NCBI GenBank assembly: GCA_963787895.1
Contig: CAWBEX010000001.1
Span: 310,001-374,000, forward strand
Length of the DNA stretch: 64,000 nucleotides
Reading direction: 5' to 3'
Source of the DNA: Anderseniella sp963787895
Lineage (GTDB): Bacteria > Pseudomonadota > Alphaproteobacteria > Rhizobiales > Aestuariivirgaceae
Shown one piece after another: positions 52,969-61,478 of this stretch. The position numbers were made by a program, and so were the translations under genes. The notes below the pieces were generated by a model. That model saw only the letters and a program-made list of their open reading frames with translations, had not been told where the DNA came from and ran no database searches. How positions within the stretch are numbered: position 1 is the stretch's first letter; each line of letters begins with the position of its first letter.

Positions 52969-53748
52969 ATGACATCCCTCACCAAACGAGTATCCCTGGC
53001 GGCTGTATCAGCGGTTGCCTTATCAATAATGACACTGCCCACCTTTGCGGCAGACCTCGATCTGCCTCCTCCGCCTCCCCCAATGCCTGAACTTCGTCAG
53101 TCTGTTGCTGACTGGACCGGCATCTATGTTGGTGGGCAAGCTGGCGTTGCCTGCTTTGAAACAACCTACACCGACACAGACCCTGCAACCGTTGATCCGT
53201 TCAACTTCGGTGGCTGCACAGGAATGGGTGGCGTCTACGGCGGTTACAACTATCAACTCGGCTCTTCTTTCGTAATTGGCCTTGAAGGTGAGTACAACGC
53301 AGCGTTCGACGGTCACCTCTGGTATCAGGTTCCACCATCAGACGTGAACTACTACGCTGACGACCTTGCCACCATTCGCGCTCGTTTAGGCTGGCTGGCG
53401 AACGACGACACCATGCTTTACGTGACAGGTGGTTACGGCTGGCTTGGCCACAGCATCGACGCTCTGGTTGGCCCTGCCCCAGGTGAACTGATTTCTGCTT
53501 CTGCCACTTCAGGCGGCTTCGTTGTCGGTGGCGGTTTGGAACACGCAGTGACCGAAAACTTCCACCTCAAGGCAGAATACCTGTACGGCGACTTCGGCAG
53601 CCACACCTATGATCTGACAGGCACCACCGGTTGTATTGCAGGTTGTGCGCTGACCGTGGACAACGAAATGCACATGTTCCGCCTTGGTGCGAGCTACAAC
53701 TTCAACTTCGGCGGCGGTTACTCCACTGCCAGCGCGACCAAGTGGTAA
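52969..53748 (+). CDS. Omp25-like outer-membrane beta-barrel protein
   Basis: A 259-residue porin-fold protein related to Brucella Omp25/Omp31. Signal peptide MTSLTKRVSLAAVSAVALSI ending near TFAADLDLP, a Pro-rich linker (LPPPPPPMPE), then an eight-stranded barrel (WTGIYVGGQAGVACFET, VYGGYNYQLGSSFVIGLEGE, ATIRARLGWLANDDTMLYV), closing with FRLGASYNFNFGGGY. AAGGA lies 7 nt before the ATG. It is inserted between thrS and yidD. A terminator lies 43 bp after its stop, inside the yidD 3' end. Confidence 0.92.
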   Translation: MTSLTKRVSLAAVSAVALSIMTLPTFAADLDLPPPPPPMPELRQSVADWTGIYVGGQAGVACFETTYTDTDPATVDPFNFGGCTGMGGVYGGYNYQLGSSFVIGLEGEYNAAFDGHLWYQVPPSDVNYYADDLATIRARLGWLANDDTMLYVTGGYGWLGHSIDALVGPAPGELISASATSGGFVVGGGLEHAVTENFHLKAEYLYGDFGSHTYDLTGTTGCIAGCALTVDNEMHMFRLGASYNFNFGGGYSTASATKW

Positions 53749-53771
53749 CAACTCTGTAGACCTGCAAACGC

Positions 53772-53788
53772 TCTAGAGTTGGTTCTGA
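53772..53788 (+). other. TCTAGAGTTGGTTCTGA motif, copy 3 of 3
   Basis: Located 23 bp after the Omp25-like stop. Here CAACTCT upstream (53752-53758) can pair with AGAGTTG in the motif, making a small hairpin just before the terminator. Confidence 0.35.
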
Positions 53789-54130
53789 TCAGTCCGGCTT
53801 CTCTTCACGGGGAGGCCGGACTTCTCTTTTTGGCTTCCCGTATCGCGCATAGCGCCAAACCTTCAGTCCCTCTCTGTCAACACTGTCAGGAACCGGATCG
53901 AAGCCATGCGTGCCCCACGGGTTGCAGCGCGCAATTCTGAACAGGCCCAGCCAGAACCCGACCCACGCACCATGGGCATCTATGGCCTCCATGGCATAAC
54001 TCGAACACGTTGGAAGATGTCTGCACGTCCGGCCAAAGAAGTATGACAGCGTGAGCTGATAGCCGCGTATCGCCGCAAGCATAATGCGCGCTGCAATGCC
54101 TTGTCGTTTTGCGCTCTCCTGCCGCCGCAT
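53789..54130 (-). CDS. yidD: Membrane protein insertion efficiency factor YidD
   Basis: A 113-residue amphipathic inner-membrane-associated protein that assists YidC-dependent insertion. The family Cys/aromatic pattern is clear: GRTCRHLPTCSSYAMEAIDA, then FRIARCNPWGTHGFDPVPD. The C-terminus is basic and charged. In relatives it follows thrS directly; here the Omp25-like gene lies between. Confidence 0.95.
   Translation of the reverse strand: MRRQESAKRQGIAARIMLAAIRGYQLTLSYFFGRTCRHLPTCSSYAMEAIDAHGAWVGFWLGLFRIARCNPWGTHGFDPVPDSVDREGLKVWRYARYGKPKREVRPPREEKPD
53792..53831 (+). terminator. Terminator of the Omp25-like gene, inside yidD
   Basis: GTCCGGCTTCTC and GGGAGGCCGGAC pair over 12 bp (two GU pairs) and are followed by TTCTCTTTTT. 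The stem also forms the last codons of yidD on the other strand, so one sequence serves both. Confidence 0.75.
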
Positions 54131-54200
54131 ATTGGTCCTAGCCGATGCTCATGATTGGAGTAGTGTTACCGACGTAATTCAGATCAACGGATGGTCATCC

Positions 54201-55745
54201 ATGTCGCGCAAAAAGCCCAACATCATCTTCATCATGGTCGATCAACTGGCTGCACAATTTCTGCCAGCCTACGGCCACAAGGTAGTTAAGGCACCAAACA
54301 TCGGCAAGCTGGCCGGCGAAGGCGTGGTATTTGATAACTTCTATTCGCCAAGCCCACTGTGCGCGCCGGCACGCGCTGCCATGATGTCGGGTCAACTGCC
54401 ATCGCGCAACCGGGTCTATGACAACGCTGCAGAGTTTGCCTCCCAGATCCCGAGTTTCGCACATTATTTGCGGTTGGAGGGATACAGAACGTGCCTGTCC
54501 GGCAAGATGCATTTTGTCGGTCCGGACCAATTGCATGGCTTTGAAGAACGCCTCACCACCGACATCTATCCGGCCGACTTCGGCTGGACGCCTGACTGGC
54601 GCAAACCCCAGGAACGTGTCGACTGGTGGTATCACAATTTGCTGTCGGTGAAGCAGGCAGGCATAGCCGAACAGACGAACCAGCTCGAGTACGATGATGA
54701 AGTCGGTTTTCAGGCATGCCGGCGGATATACGACTACGCGCGCAACCCTGAACAGCGGCCATTCTGCCTGGTTGCCTCGTTCACTCACCCCCATGACCCC
54801 TATGCAGCGCGCGCGCATCACTGGAACCTGTACAAGGATGCGGAGATCGATCTGCCTGCCACACCAGCCATAGCCTATGACAAGATGGACCCGCACTCAC
54901 AACGCCTGTTCAAGGTTTCGGCGATGGACGATTATGATATCTCCGATCAAGATGTAAAAAACGCGCGCCGGGCCTACTACGCAAACATCTCCTACCTGGA
55001 CGAGCACGTCGGCAAAATTCTTCAGACACTGGCTGATTGCAAACTGCACGACGACACCATCGTCATGTTCACTTCGGACCATGGTGACATGCTGGGAGAA
55101 CGTGGCTTGTGGTACAAGATGAGCTTCATGGAGCACTCATCACGAGTACCGCTTATCGTGCACGCACCTGGCCTCTTCAAACCTCGGCGGGTAAAACAAC
55201 CCGCAACTCTGCTGGATATACTGCCAACCCTGACTGACATCGCCGGACGCAATGACCATGCTGCAACACTGGACGGTCAGTCGTTGCTGCCTGCTCTGGC
55301 AGAAGGCGTGGATGATGCGGATAGGGCAATCTATGCCGAACTGACCGCTGAAGGATGTCTCGCGCCACTACTGATGATCAGGCAGCGCAACTGGAAGTAC
55401 GTTGCAAGCAGGCCTGACCCGGACCAGCTGTTCGACCTGGAAGCAGACCCGAACGAACTGACCAACCTGGCCGCTGAGCCTGCCCATGCAGCAACCGTGC
55501 GGAAATTCCGCTCAATGGCTGCTGCACGCTGGAACCCGGCAAGAATTGAATCCGAAATCAGGGAAAGCCAACTGGTCCGTCTGACGGTCTGGCAGTCGCT
55601 GCGCAAGGGCAACTGGTATCCCTGGGACTACCAGCCTTTGCGCGATGCATCTGAACAGTACATGCGCAACCACAAGGACCTGAACGTGCTGGAAAAAACC
55701 TCACGTTTCCCGCCCCCTGCCCAGCCGGAAAAGAAATCAGGCTGA
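54201..55745 (+). CDS. betC: Choline-sulfatase
   Basis: A 514-residue type I sulfatase that releases choline from choline-O-sulfate, giving glycine betaine precursor, sulfate and carbon. The formylglycine motif is SPLCAPARAAMMSGQLPSR (Cys at about residue 54). Metal ligands appear in IIFIMVDQLAAQFLPAYG and FTSDHGDMLGERGLWYK; SGKMHFVGPDQ is choline-sulfatase-like. The C-terminal RNHKDLNVLEKTSRFPP extension is typical of BetC. No betA, betB or regulator is in the window, so it is a solitary insertion between yidD and the NifU-like gene. The last 9 bp overlap the latter. Confidence 0.9.
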   Translation: MSRKKPNIIFIMVDQLAAQFLPAYGHKVVKAPNIGKLAGEGVVFDNFYSPSPLCAPARAAMMSGQLPSRNRVYDNAAEFASQIPSFAHYLRLEGYRTCLSGKMHFVGPDQLHGFEERLTTDIYPADFGWTPDWRKPQERVDWWYHNLLSVKQAGIAEQTNQLEYDDEVGFQACRRIYDYARNPEQRPFCLVASFTHPHDPYAARAHHWNLYKDAEIDLPATPAIAYDKMDPHSQRLFKVSAMDDYDISDQDVKNARRAYYANISYLDEHVGKILQTLADCKLHDDTIVMFTSDHGDMLGERGLWYKMSFMEHSSRVPLIVHAPGLFKPRRVKQPATLLDILPTLTDIAGRNDHAATLDGQSLLPALAEGVDDADRAIYAELTAEGCLAPLLMIRQRNWKYVASRPDPDQLFDLEADPNELTNLAAEPAHAATVRKFRSMAAARWNPARIESEIRESQLVRLTVWQSLRKGNWYPWDYQPLRDASEQYMRNHKDLNVLEKTSRFPPPAQPEKKSG

Positions 55746-56192
55746 TTTCGCGTCTTCGGCGGTGTTCTTGCCCTCAGCCATGTCGACGGCGCTGACGACC
55801 GCGTCGAATGTAAGCAAGGTAGAGGCATGACGCGCCTTGAATTCGCGAACTGGCGCCAATGCTGCGAGGTCAGCCCACTTACCATCTGGTGCCGGCCCGT
55901 TCTCTTTCAGCATTTTGTGCATCTTGTCGCGCAGATTGCGCAATTCTTCCGCCGTAGACCCAATCACATGATGCGCCATGATGGATGAGGACGCCTGTCC
56001 CAGTGCGCACGCCTTCACATCATGGGCAAAGTCGACAACCTTGCCATCGCGCATCCTGACATCGACAGTCACCTTGGACCCGCACAGCCTGGAATGCCCG
56101 ACAGCCGTGCCATCTGGCGTATCCAGCCTGCCCAACCGCGGAATGTCCGCCGCAAAGGCCAAAATCTTCTTGTTGTAGACGTCGTTGATCAT
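55737..56192 (-). CDS. NifU/IscU-like iron-sulfur scaffold protein
   Basis: A 151-residue scaffold-type protein with Cys residues in HSRLCGSKVTVDVRM and VKACALGQASSSIMAHHVIG, fitting the first and second cluster Cys of the SufU/IscU fold; the third Cys is not evident. The start MINDVYNKKI is preferred. In Hyphomicrobiales this gene commonly sits between yidD and folE, as it does here. It may act in iron-sulfur or sulfur transfer; the exact role is unknown. Confidence 0.88.
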   Translation of the reverse strand: MINDVYNKKILAFAADIPRLGRLDTPDGTAVGHSRLCGSKVTVDVRMRDGKVVDFAHDVKACALGQASSSIMAHHVIGSTAEELRNLRDKMHKMLKENGPAPDGKWADLAALAPVREFKARHASTLLTFDAVVSAVDMAEGKNTAEDAKSA

Positions 56193-56432
56193 GGTTGGAA
56201 CAATATGGAGTGATCTGACTTGTTTTGCCAGTGTCTGGCCTCCATATCTTTGTCGCATCAGCCATGCCGGTCCTGAATGCAATTTCTGTTTTTGTGTTTG
56301 CGCGGCCCTATGATAAGACCATACAAACCGACAACTTCCGAGTTGCCGGTAAAATAAGTGAACCGTTCTGACGCTTGCGCGTTTATAGGGAAACCGTTGC
56401 AGTCAAAGTTTGAAAACACCAAGGTGAAGACC

Positions 56433-57074
56433 ATGGACGCCGTCGTAAAGCGCTTGAAAACACCACAACCGGACATCGGCCCCGGCCCAAAGGTTGAGAA
56501 GCCATCCGAGGCTGAAGCACTGGAAGCCGTGCGCACGCTGATCAAATGGGCTGGCGACAATCCGGAACGCGAGGGCCTCATTGACACGCCAAAGCGGGTT
56601 TTGAAGGCATATGGAGAACTGTTTTCCGGCTATGCACTGTGCCCGCGAGATGTCCTCGAACGCACATTCGAGGAAGTCAGTGGATATGATGACCTGGTGC
56701 TCGTTCGCAATATCGAGTTCGCTTCCCATTGTGAACATCACATGGTTCCCTTCAACGGCCATGTGCACATTGCGTATCTGCCAACCGAAGGTGTTGTTGG
56801 CTTGTCCAAGCTGGCACGTGTGGTCGACATTTATGGTCGCAGGTTGCAAACGCAGGAAAACCTGACTGCGCAAATCGCCTACACCATCGACACATTGCTT
56901 GAAACGCGCGGCGTCGCTGTAATGGTGGAAGCAGTGCATCATTGCATGACCATGCGCGGCGTCCGCAAGCAGGATGCATCGACCCTGACCACGCGCTTTA
57001 CTGGCGAGTTCAAGACGCAGCCGGCATTGCAAGCCCGCTTCATGGAAATGGTGCGCTACAAGTCGCCTGACTAA
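56433..57074 (+). CDS. folE: GTP cyclohydrolase I
   Basis: FolE makes 7,8-dihydroneopterin triphosphate from GTP, the first step of folate synthesis. The 213-residue protein has the Zn site SHCEHHMVPFNGHVHIAY and VHHCMTMRGVRK, and GLSKLARVVDIYGRRLQTQE. AAGGTG lies before the ATG at 56433. It is divergent from the NifU-like gene and 32 bp before hisI. Confidence 0.97.
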   Translation: MDAVVKRLKTPQPDIGPGPKVEKPSEAEALEAVRTLIKWAGDNPEREGLIDTPKRVLKAYGELFSGYALCPRDVLERTFEEVSGYDDLVLVRNIEFASHCEHHMVPFNGHVHIAYLPTEGVVGLSKLARVVDIYGRRLQTQENLTAQIAYTIDTLLETRGVAVMVEAVHHCMTMRGVRKQDASTLTTRFTGEFKTQPALQARFMEMVRYKSPD

Positions 57075-57106
57075 TTCAGCGCGCCCGGCTTTTTGGAAGA
57101 CCGACA

Positions 57107-57556
57107 GTGACCAGACGCGCCTTTGCCAAGCCAGCAGACAACCCGAACCTCGAAGAAGGGTCAGGTTTCACTCCTCGCTTTGATGCAAATGGCCTGCTGC
57201 CGGTCATGGCAATAAGTGCGGCCAATCAAATACCACTCATGTTCGCCTACATGAACGAGCAAGCACTCCACCTCACAATTGAAACAGGTGAGGCACATTA
57301 CTTTTCGCGGTCCAGAAACAAGCTCTGGAAGAAAGGCGAAACATCCGGTCAAACCCAGAAGATCAGCCGTATTCTCACTGATTGCGATCAGGACGTGCTG
57401 ATACTGGAAGTAGAGGTGGCCGGCGAAGGCGCTGCATGTCACACTGGACGGGCAACCTGTTTTTACCGCGCAGTTCAACCAGACGGAAGCTTGAAGACAG
57501 TTGATCAGGTCAAACTCATTGACCCGGACAAGGTCTACGCAAAGCCGGAAAGCTAG
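57107..57556 (+). CDS. hisI: Phosphoribosyl-AMP cyclohydrolase
   Basis: HisI opens the purine ring of phosphoribosyl-AMP in histidine synthesis. The 149-residue protein has PLMFAYMNEQALHLTIETGE, YFSRSRNKLWKKGETSGQTQ, DCDQDVLILEVEV (Mg-binding Asp) and the Zn Cys pair in EGAACHTGRATCFYR. The start is a GTG at 57107. The HisE activity is not fused. It is co-transcribed with folE; the pairing is common in alphaproteobacteria. Confidence 0.96.
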   Translation: MTRRAFAKPADNPNLEEGSGFTPRFDANGLLPVMAISAANQIPLMFAYMNEQALHLTIETGEAHYFSRSRNKLWKKGETSGQTQKISRILTDCDQDVLILEVEVAGEGAACHTGRATCFYRAVQPDGSLKTVDQVKLIDPDKVYAKPES

Positions 57557-57568
57557 GCGCCGCCGCCC

Positions 57569-58834
57569 CTAGCCCATCACGAATTTTGCAACGGCGTGCT
57601 TGTCCAGTGCCGCTTGCACGCCACTGCTTCCACTTCCCGCCGGCTTCGCCAGCCTTTCCCTGCGTGCGGCCGCCGCTTTCTCACTAGCCCGCATGATAGC
57701 GGCTTGCAGCTCTTCAAAGCTTGGCGGTGAAGAAGATTCTTCCTGCGCAGCTGGCTGGGGTGTTGCCGGTTGGGTAAATTCTGCAGCAGACGGCACTTCT
57801 GGCACGGCCGGCTCGCTGATTGCAGGGGCCGGGTTTGGCATGGCCTCCAAAGCGGGAGTCACTGCCACCGGTTCAGTATCCGCAGCAACTGCCTCTTCAA
57901 ATTCCTGGGCAACAACAGAATCAACAACTTGTTCAACCGACTCTAGGGCGGACTCTTCCCGCTCTATGATGTCATCGGGATGAGCCGCATTCTCCTGTTG
58001 CTGCAATGCCTCGACCGGTTCAGCAGACTTTGACGGCTCAGTCTCATCAACAAGCTGGACAGGCTCCGCCGGGGACAGGTCCTGCGCCGGCTCCAGCGCG
58101 GCTTCTTCATCAGCCTGAACAGACACCTCAATCTGGTCAGTCGCCTGATCAATCAACTGGGAATCCGCCGGCAGATCGTCTTGGTCTTCAGAGATCGCAG
58201 GCGCTGTGACCGTCTCATCTTCCGCGCTCTCCACCAAGGTCAATTCGTCTACGCCAAGATCATTTTCCTGCTCTTCGGCTACAGCTTCATAGGGTGCGTC
58301 CATTGAAACTTCGGGCGCAACCTCCTGCACTGTTTCCTCAGCCTCGGCCACCTCAGGCAAGTCTTCAATGGCCTGTTCCTCAGATGTATCTTCCTGTGCG
58401 GACGGTCCATCTGCTTCCAGTCCAGCCAGCACAGGTTCAACCTCGGTAAACTGACTCAACACCACGTCTATAATGTCGGTTGCCGTGATGATGCCCTGGA
58501 TAACACCCTCTTGCGTTACCAGAACGAATTCCGAATTCGTCTTGTTCACAAGCTCCAGAACGTCAAATGCGGAAGTGTCTGCCTCACAGGCAGCCGCCAA
58601 ATCATTCGATAGATCACCTGCTGTCATTTGCATCACTGAAGAGCCAATCCGTCCAGCAGCCAAAATGATATCGCGCTGTGACAGAACTCCGCGGATTTCG
58701 CCGCGTTCACTCAGCACCACCACTCCGGGAACCTTGCCTGAACGCATGTATGCGCAGACGTCAACAATCATCCGCGAAACCACCGTCACCGGGATCCCGC
58801 GTCCGTATCGCTCGACTATGTCTGCCGCCTTCAT
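57569..58834 (-). CDS. CBS-pair protein with long acidic tail
   Basis: A 421-residue protein. Two CBS domains fill residues 1-130 (VVVLSERGEIRGVLSQRDII and FVLVTQEGVIQGIITATDII). Residues about 140-345 are a highly acidic, Glu/Ala/Val/Pro-rich, low-complexity stretch. A short basic end (ASEKAAAARRERLAKPAGS) and a final helix (QAALDKHAVAKFVMG) close it. CBS pairs sense adenine nucleotides. The acidic tail may bind a basic partner. Function unknown. It is convergent with hisI. Confidence 0.85.
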   Translation of the reverse strand: MKAADIVERYGRGIPVTVVSRMIVDVCAYMRSGKVPGVVVLSERGEIRGVLSQRDIILAAGRIGSSVMQMTAGDLSNDLAAACEADTSAFDVLELVNKTNSEFVLVTQEGVIQGIITATDIIDVVLSQFTEVEPVLAGLEADGPSAQEDTSEEQAIEDLPEVAEAEETVQEVAPEVSMDAPYEAVAEEQENDLGVDELTLVESAEDETVTAPAISEDQDDLPADSQLIDQATDQIEVSVQADEEAALEPAQDLSPAEPVQLVDETEPSKSAEPVEALQQQENAAHPDDIIEREESALESVEQVVDSVVAQEFEEAVAADTEPVAVTPALEAMPNPAPAISEPAVPEVPSAAEFTQPATPQPAAQEESSSPPSFEELQAAIMRASEKAAAARRERLAKPAGSGSSGVQAALDKHAVAKFVMG

Positions 58835-58973
58835 GCCGTGTGAATGCTCTCAAACCGATTAGTGGACAAAATCTCAACCCCGAATATGTCCATAAACGGT
58901 TAAGCAGAGGTTTCATTGACGCAAGGTGAGTTCAGCTTCAGCGTGAATTATTACCGACAATGCGCAAACAGCG

Positions 58974-59051
58974 CTAACCTGCATTGCCGATCACCGGCTT
59001 TGGCCCGGGGTCCAGCCAGCCGAAGATCAGCAATCCGGTTAGAAAACCCCC
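58974..59051 (-). pseudogene. Rhomboid C-terminal segment beyond a G5 frameshift
   Basis: At 59047-59051 the minus strand has G5 in CACTTGGGGGTTTTC. In the present frame the protein ends AHLGVF and stop. With one more G it reads AHLGGFLTGLLIFGWLDPGP and runs on to a TAG at 58974-58976. AHLGG-F-x-x-G is the canonical last rhomboid helix, so a single G is missing either in the genome or in the assembly. Confidence 0.8.
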
Positions 59052-59779
59052 AAGTGAGCTTCCCAGGCTATCCTGCCGTCGCTCAAGAGACCGCTACTGG
59101 CATTGAGGATATCGACGCCCATCCAGACTGCTATGAACACCACGGCCGACCTGTTGCGGAACAGATTTGCCAGACTGTCGCGGCGCACGAAACTCAAGTC
59201 CTTGCGCATGCTCGACATCAGTGTGCCACCGTGGGCAAAGATCAGCCGGATGGCCACTGCAACTTGTCCCGCAATGGCACCCGATGCGCCAACCAGAATC
59301 ATGCCAGACCCCCACCCGGCAAACAGCGAAAATGAAGCTGCAATTGCTGCCGCCAGCCCTGACAAAAACAGGAAACGCCCGGTGCCGAGACGCTTGGCCG
59401 CAACCGACCCGAAAGCCAGCATGAAGAAGCTGTTGAGCAATACATGCGGCCAGTTTCCATGCAAGAAAGCGTAAGTGATAAAAGAAGTTACGCGGGCAAC
59501 TTCACCTCCTGGCAGTAACATTCCGCCCAACTCCGGCAATGGCAGATAGCGGGCCGGAATAAACGCAGCCGACAATATTACCTGATTGGCGAGTTCATCC
59601 GGCGCGAACTGAAGTGCCAGATGGACAAGCAGCAATGCGCCGCACAGGAATAGCACGATGCCAGGGGCATTGATCGCTGGCTGGTTGGCATTCTCAGCGA
59701 AAACCGCCTCGAGGCGGCGCTTTTTGTCAAATTCGGCAGCCCCATCCGCCGGTTCGTCCTCACGCCCTGTCCTGCTCAC
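59039..59779 (-). CDS. Rhomboid family intramembrane serine protease (frameshifted near its end)
   Basis: A membrane protease of at least six helices. Rhomboid marks: HGNWPHVLLN at about residues 107-116, the catalytic Ser166 in VGASGAIAGQ, and the catalytic His in WEAHLG at the last residues of this frame. The GTG at 59779 with AGGGG 8 nt upstream is the start. As written it is cut right after the catalytic His; the true C-terminal helix is one frame away (previous entry). Substrate unknown. Confidence 0.85.
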   Translation of the reverse strand: MSRTGREDEPADGAAEFDKKRRLEAVFAENANQPAINAPGIVLFLCGALLLVHLALQFAPDELANQVILSAAFIPARYLPLPELGGMLLPGGEVARVTSFITYAFLHGNWPHVLLNSFFMLAFGSVAAKRLGTGRFLFLSGLAAAIAASFSLFAGWGSGMILVGASGAIAGQVAVAIRLIFAHGGTLMSSMRKDLSFVRRDSLANLFRNRSAVVFIAVWMGVDILNASSGLLSDGRIAWEAHLGVF

Positions 59780-59885
59780 GTTGATTTCCCCTGACTTGAA
59801 AATTGTAGCTGGCACGCAGCCTGCATCGCCTGTCGCGAGAGTACAGCTTTGGAACAGTGAAGCCAATTTTTCAGTCAGGTTGGAT

Positions 59886-60527
59886 ATGTCAGGAACAACG
59901 AACGATATTGATACAGGCCCGGATGATGCAGCAATGCATCCCACCAGCCGCAAACTCCTTAGAACCTGGGAGCGCATCCGCGGCGAACGCAATGCTCCAG
60001 ACAAATCAGACATGTCAATGCGCGAATTGCGTGAAATCCTGCCCTGGACGTGTATCCTGCATCGCGACCCGGTACGGTTCTCCTATACTTTCCGCCTCGC
60101 CGGCACTGCAGTTTGTGACATCTGGGGCCGCCAGCTGACCGGCTCAACCGCATTTCACGACTGGCCAAACTTTGACCGCGAGACCATAGTCAGGGGACTG
60201 GATACGGTCGCCGGCATGAAACAACCCTGCGTGGCCCGCTTCCTTGCCCACTCATTCGGAGGCAGAGAGGTCGGCTTTGAACTCACCGCAGTGCCTGTCA
60301 TGTCTGCAGATGGCACCGAAGTACATGCACTGGCTACAATTGCGCCGTTTCGCGACCGTCGCGGAATTCAGGCTGACCCGCTGGTGGAATTCGAGATCAG
60401 ATGCATTCGCATTCTGTGGAGTGATCAACTGCCCGGCTCCGCACCTGCTGCGGTGGTATCCAGCAATGACGATATACGCCGCTTGAACACAAACTTCCTG
60501 CGCGTAATTGAGGGTGGAAAAATCTGA
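59886..60527 (+). CDS. PAS-domain protein (PAS_5 type)
   Basis: A 213-residue soluble protein with a single PAS-like domain of the short alphaproteobacterial type: MSMRELREILPWTCILHRDP, FSYTFRLAGTAVCDIWGRQL, TGSTAFHDWPNF and VGFELTAVPVMSADGTEVHA. No kinase or output domain is attached. It is divergent from the rhomboid gene (106 bp). It may bind haem, flavin or a small ligand; unknown. A PilZ protein follows 148 bp downstream. Confidence 0.85.
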   Translation: MSGTTNDIDTGPDDAAMHPTSRKLLRTWERIRGERNAPDKSDMSMRELREILPWTCILHRDPVRFSYTFRLAGTAVCDIWGRQLTGSTAFHDWPNFDRETIVRGLDTVAGMKQPCVARFLAHSFGGREVGFELTAVPVMSADGTEVHALATIAPFRDRRGIQADPLVEFEIRCIRILWSDQLPGSAPAAVVSSNDDIRRLNTNFLRVIEGGKI

Positions 60528-60675
60528 GCCGCGTATCTCGGCTGCATCGAGCTTTCTACAGGCTGTTAATGCGGCATTTACATGAAATTGCATAAAGTCT
60601 CTGCAGAAAGTCCCGACTTTCAAATGCGCCTGCCGGGGAGAGACTTGTAGTGGCACCTTCAAAAGGACCATCAAC

Positions 60676-61269
60676 GTGAATGCAATTTCTATGAACGCTG
60701 AACAGGAAACCCAAATTGCCGAGGAGAGTCCTCGCACTACTGTCCTATTTGGCCGCTTCATGCTGCCAGATATGAGCGAGCACCCCTGCCAGGTAGGAGA
60801 CATCAACGCAGAAGGTGTATCACTTCTCACCAGCACAGACGTCGAGGCAGGAACCCAGATCATCGCCTACCTGGAAGACATCGGGCGCGTGGACGGCAAA
60901 CTCGACCAGAAGATTGATGGCGGATTTCACATTGCGTTTGAACTCACCGGAGCACGGCGCGAACGCATGGAGAAACGTCTGGAGTGGCACCGTGACACCA
61001 CGGCAACCGAACGCCGCCATGACCGTTTCAGCCCGAAAGAAGCCGCATCCAAGCTGACTTTGGCTGATGGGCGAGAGTATGATTGCGAAGTTGTCGACAT
61101 CTCCATTTCTGGCGCCGCGGTAAAGACACATGTGCTGCCAAGCATTGGCACCTATGTATCACTGGGTAAAATGCGAGGCCGGGTGGTGCGTTACACCGAT
61201 GACGGTGTTGGCATAGAGTTCCTGCGCCAGATGGATCGTGACAAGCTGGCTCAGCACGCCCACACCTGA
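60676..61269 (+). CDS. Tandem PilZ-domain protein
   Basis: A 197-residue c-di-GMP-binding type protein. The C-terminal PilZ domain is complete: ERRHDRFSPKEAASKL (R-x3-R) and CEVVDISISGAAVKTHVLP (D-x-S-x-x-G). The N-terminal half resembles a second PilZ (CQVGDINAEGVSLLTS), but lacks R-x3-R. The start is a GTG at 60676 with AAAGGA upstream. A terminator follows. The next gene encodes a LapG-type peptidase, also a c-di-GMP-linked family. Confidence 0.88.
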   Translation: MNAISMNAEQETQIAEESPRTTVLFGRFMLPDMSEHPCQVGDINAEGVSLLTSTDVEAGTQIIAYLEDIGRVDGKLDQKIDGGFHIAFELTGARRERMEKRLEWHRDTTATERRHDRFSPKEAASKLTLADGREYDCEVVDISISGAAVKTHVLPSIGTYVSLGKMRGRVVRYTDDGVGIEFLRQMDRDKLAQHAHT

Positions 61270-61301
61270 TTGCCGCAAACCGGTCAGCAGTGAAATTCCA
61301 A

Positions 61302-61334
61302 ACCCGCCAGGCAACCTGCCATGGCGGGTTTTTT
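61302..61334 (+). terminator. Intrinsic terminator of the PilZ gene
   Basis: ACCCGCCA and TGGCGGGT form an 8-bp perfect stem (12-nt loop) followed by T6, 32 bp after the PilZ stop. Confidence 0.85.
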
Positions 61335-61478
61335 GATGCCTGCCAGCACGTTAGGCAGCCTTTAATGATTAACGGAAATCACGCGGATCGATTCAAATTC
61401 GGCACAAGTACTTAGCTGAATCTCAAAACCGGTCCGCTAGTCTCACCTCATAAGAAAAAAACTTGTGGGGCGTTAAAA

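Noticed and set aside
57600..57983. Plus-strand frame opposite the acidic CBS tail
   Set aside because: Ser/Ala-rich translation is the reverse image of the Glu/Ala codons; no start signal.
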